From CBDHDN01 sp965261585 (GTDB lineage: Bacteria > Pseudomonadota > Alphaproteobacteria > UBA6615): a stretch of DNA of 64,000 nt. Positions 63,029 through 64,000 of this stretch are shown piece after piece. The notes under the pieces are model-generated. The model searched no databases. It saw only the letters and a list, made by a program, of their open reading frames with translations, and had not been told where the DNA came from. The stretch's first letter is position 1. Each line of letters starts with the position of its first letter. The DNA is taken from NCBI GenBank assembly GCA_965261585.1, contig CBDHDN010000058.1, forward strand, positions 67,949 through 131,948, given 5' to 3'. The position numbers and the translations under genes were made by a program.

Positions 63029-64000
63029 ATGAAGCTCACGATCGAACGCGCAACCCTGCTCCGCTCGCTGGCCCACGTGCAAAGCGTCGTCGAGCGTCGC
63101 AATACCATCCCGATCCTCGCCAACGTCCTGCTCGACGCCGGCGAGGGTGGCGTCAGCCTGACGGCGACCGACATGGACCTGGCGATCAACGAACGCATCG
63201 CCGCGGATGTATCGCTGGCCGGCAAGATCACGACGCCGGCGCACACGCTTTATGACATCGTCCGCAAGCTCCCCGAGGGGTCCCAGGTGGCGATGGAGCT
63301 GGACGGCGGCTCGGGCCAGCTGGTCGTCCGCGCAGGCCGCGCCAGGTTCTCGCTCGGCTGTCTGCCGACCGAGGATTTTCCGGTGATGACGGGGGGCGAC
63401 ATGCCGGTGCGTTTCGCCATTGCCACTGGCGAGCTGCGCAGCCTGTTGGATCGCACCCGCTTTGCCATCTCGACGGAGGAAACGCGCTACTACCTGAACG
63501 GCATCTACCTGCACGCGGCGGATGTGGATGGCGTCAAGACGCTGCGCGCTGTCGCGACCGACGGCCATCGGCTGGCGCGTGTCGAGATGCCGCTGCCGGA
63601 GGGTGCGGACGCTATGCCCGGCGTCATCGTGCCGCGCAAGACGATCGGCGAGTTGCGCAAGCTGATCGACGAGACCGAGGACAGCGTCGGGATCGAGCTG
63701 AGCGGGACGCGGATCCGGCTCTCGTTCGACGGCGCGGTTCTGACGTCGAAGCTGATTGACGGCACATTTCCCGACTACGAGCGCGTCATCCCGGTCGACA
63801 ACGACAAGGTGCTGGAGGTCGCGCGACGTGACTTTGCCGCCGCCGTTGACCGCGTGTCGACGATCTCCACGGAGAAGAGCCGCGCCGTCAAGCTGGCGCT
63901 CAAGGCCGGCACCCTGACCCTGTCGGCGACCAGTGCCGAGGCCGGCAGCGCGACCGAGGAGCTTGAGGTCAACTACTCCGAGACGCCGTTGGAGATCGGC
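63029..64000 (+). CDS. dnaN: DNA polymerase III beta subunit (sliding clamp), 3' end cut by the window
   Basis: 324 codons are visible from ATG 63029 out of about 370 expected; no stop before 64000. Clamp motifs: ERRNTIPILANVLLDAGEGG, SLTATDMDLAINERIAADVS and RFAISTEETRYYLNGIYLHA, LRAVATDGHRLARVEMPLPE, IDGTFPDYERVIP. Follows dnaA as in the usual dnaA-dnaN order, with its own strong promoter. Confidence 0.95.
   Translation, partial: MKLTIERATLLRSLAHVQSVVERRNTIPILANVLLDAGEGGVSLTATDMDLAINERIAADVSLAGKITTPAHTLYDIVRKLPEGSQVAMELDGGSGQLVVRAGRARFSLGCLPTEDFPVMTGGDMPVRFAIATGELRSLLDRTRFAISTEETRYYLNGIYLHAADVDGVKTLRAVATDGHRLARVEMPLPEGADAMPGVIVPRKTIGELRKLIDETEDSVGIELSGTRIRLSFDGAVLTSKLIDGTFPDYERVIPVDNDKVLEVARRDFAAAVDRVSTISTEKSRAVKLALKAGTLTLSATSAEAGSATEELEVNYSETPLEIG

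Overview
The window is GC-rich chromosomal DNA from an alphaproteobacterium, probably of the Rhodospirillales type. The evidence is a MucR/Ros regulator, an Irr-type Fur protein with an Irr box, olsBA ornithine-lipid genes, an Nfu scaffold beside the trpS/murJ region, a fabA-fabB-fabI cluster, a mutM/ubiE-ubiB-coaBC-dut region and rpsT next to dnaA-dnaN. No tRNA, rRNA or CRISPR array was seen.

Layout. 1-2611: end of murJ, then trpS. 2612-13700: a degenerate island inserted between trpS and nfu. It holds two near-identical tandem IS630 copies, a second IS630-type element with a two-frame transposase, an IS5 (IS427-like) element, an IS3 element and two class III nucleotide cyclases, one of them frameshifted. 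The IS elements sit inside a minus-strand four-gene operon: a GHKL ATPase, a STAS-like/winged-helix protein, a TRIP13/Pch2-like AAA+ ATPase and an unknown protein. Removing the IS3 and IS5 elements on paper restores the GHKL and AAA+ genes exactly in frame, so this was recently an intact, apparently uncharacterised system. 13778-20583: nfu, a Bax-like glucosaminidase, a polysaccharide deacetylase, tsaB-rimI, mucR and olsBA. 20685-26207: miaB-phoH-ybeY-corC-lnt, tightly packed. 26365-37885: metK, trmB, then an attenuator-like leader and rimP-nusA-ylxR-infB-rbfA-truB-rpsO-pnp (transcription, translation and RNA turnover).

38081-43959 is a second accessory region: a polytopic LicD-family protein, a gamma-butyrobetaine-hydroxylase-like dioxygenase with a frameshift, two small proteins and two overlapping methyltransferases, one resembling phosphoethanolamine N-methyltransferase. 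A diverged inverted repeat of about 455 bp has copied the methyltransferase 5' region in front of the dioxygenase and fused its N-terminus to it. The theme looks like quaternary-amine (choline/betaine) chemistry.

44126-50057: fabA-fabB-fabI (minus) diverging from irr. An Irr box overlooks the promoter of a rubrerythrin / Fe-S oxidoreductase / DUF3501 operon for iron and oxidative stress. 50089-51703: an SH3 protein and a D-2-hydroxyacid dehydrogenase, followed by a REP doublet. 51846-58282 (minus): ubiE, ubiB, coaBC, dut, an Rrf2 regulator, cysK and a ThiF/MoeB-like E1, joining ubiquinone, CoA, dUTP and cysteine/sulfur metabolism. 58397-60816: mutM, a small secreted protein, enoyl-CoA hydratase and rpsT. 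60817-64000: a 454-bp intergenic region, dnaA, a leader with a strong promoter and the start of dnaN.
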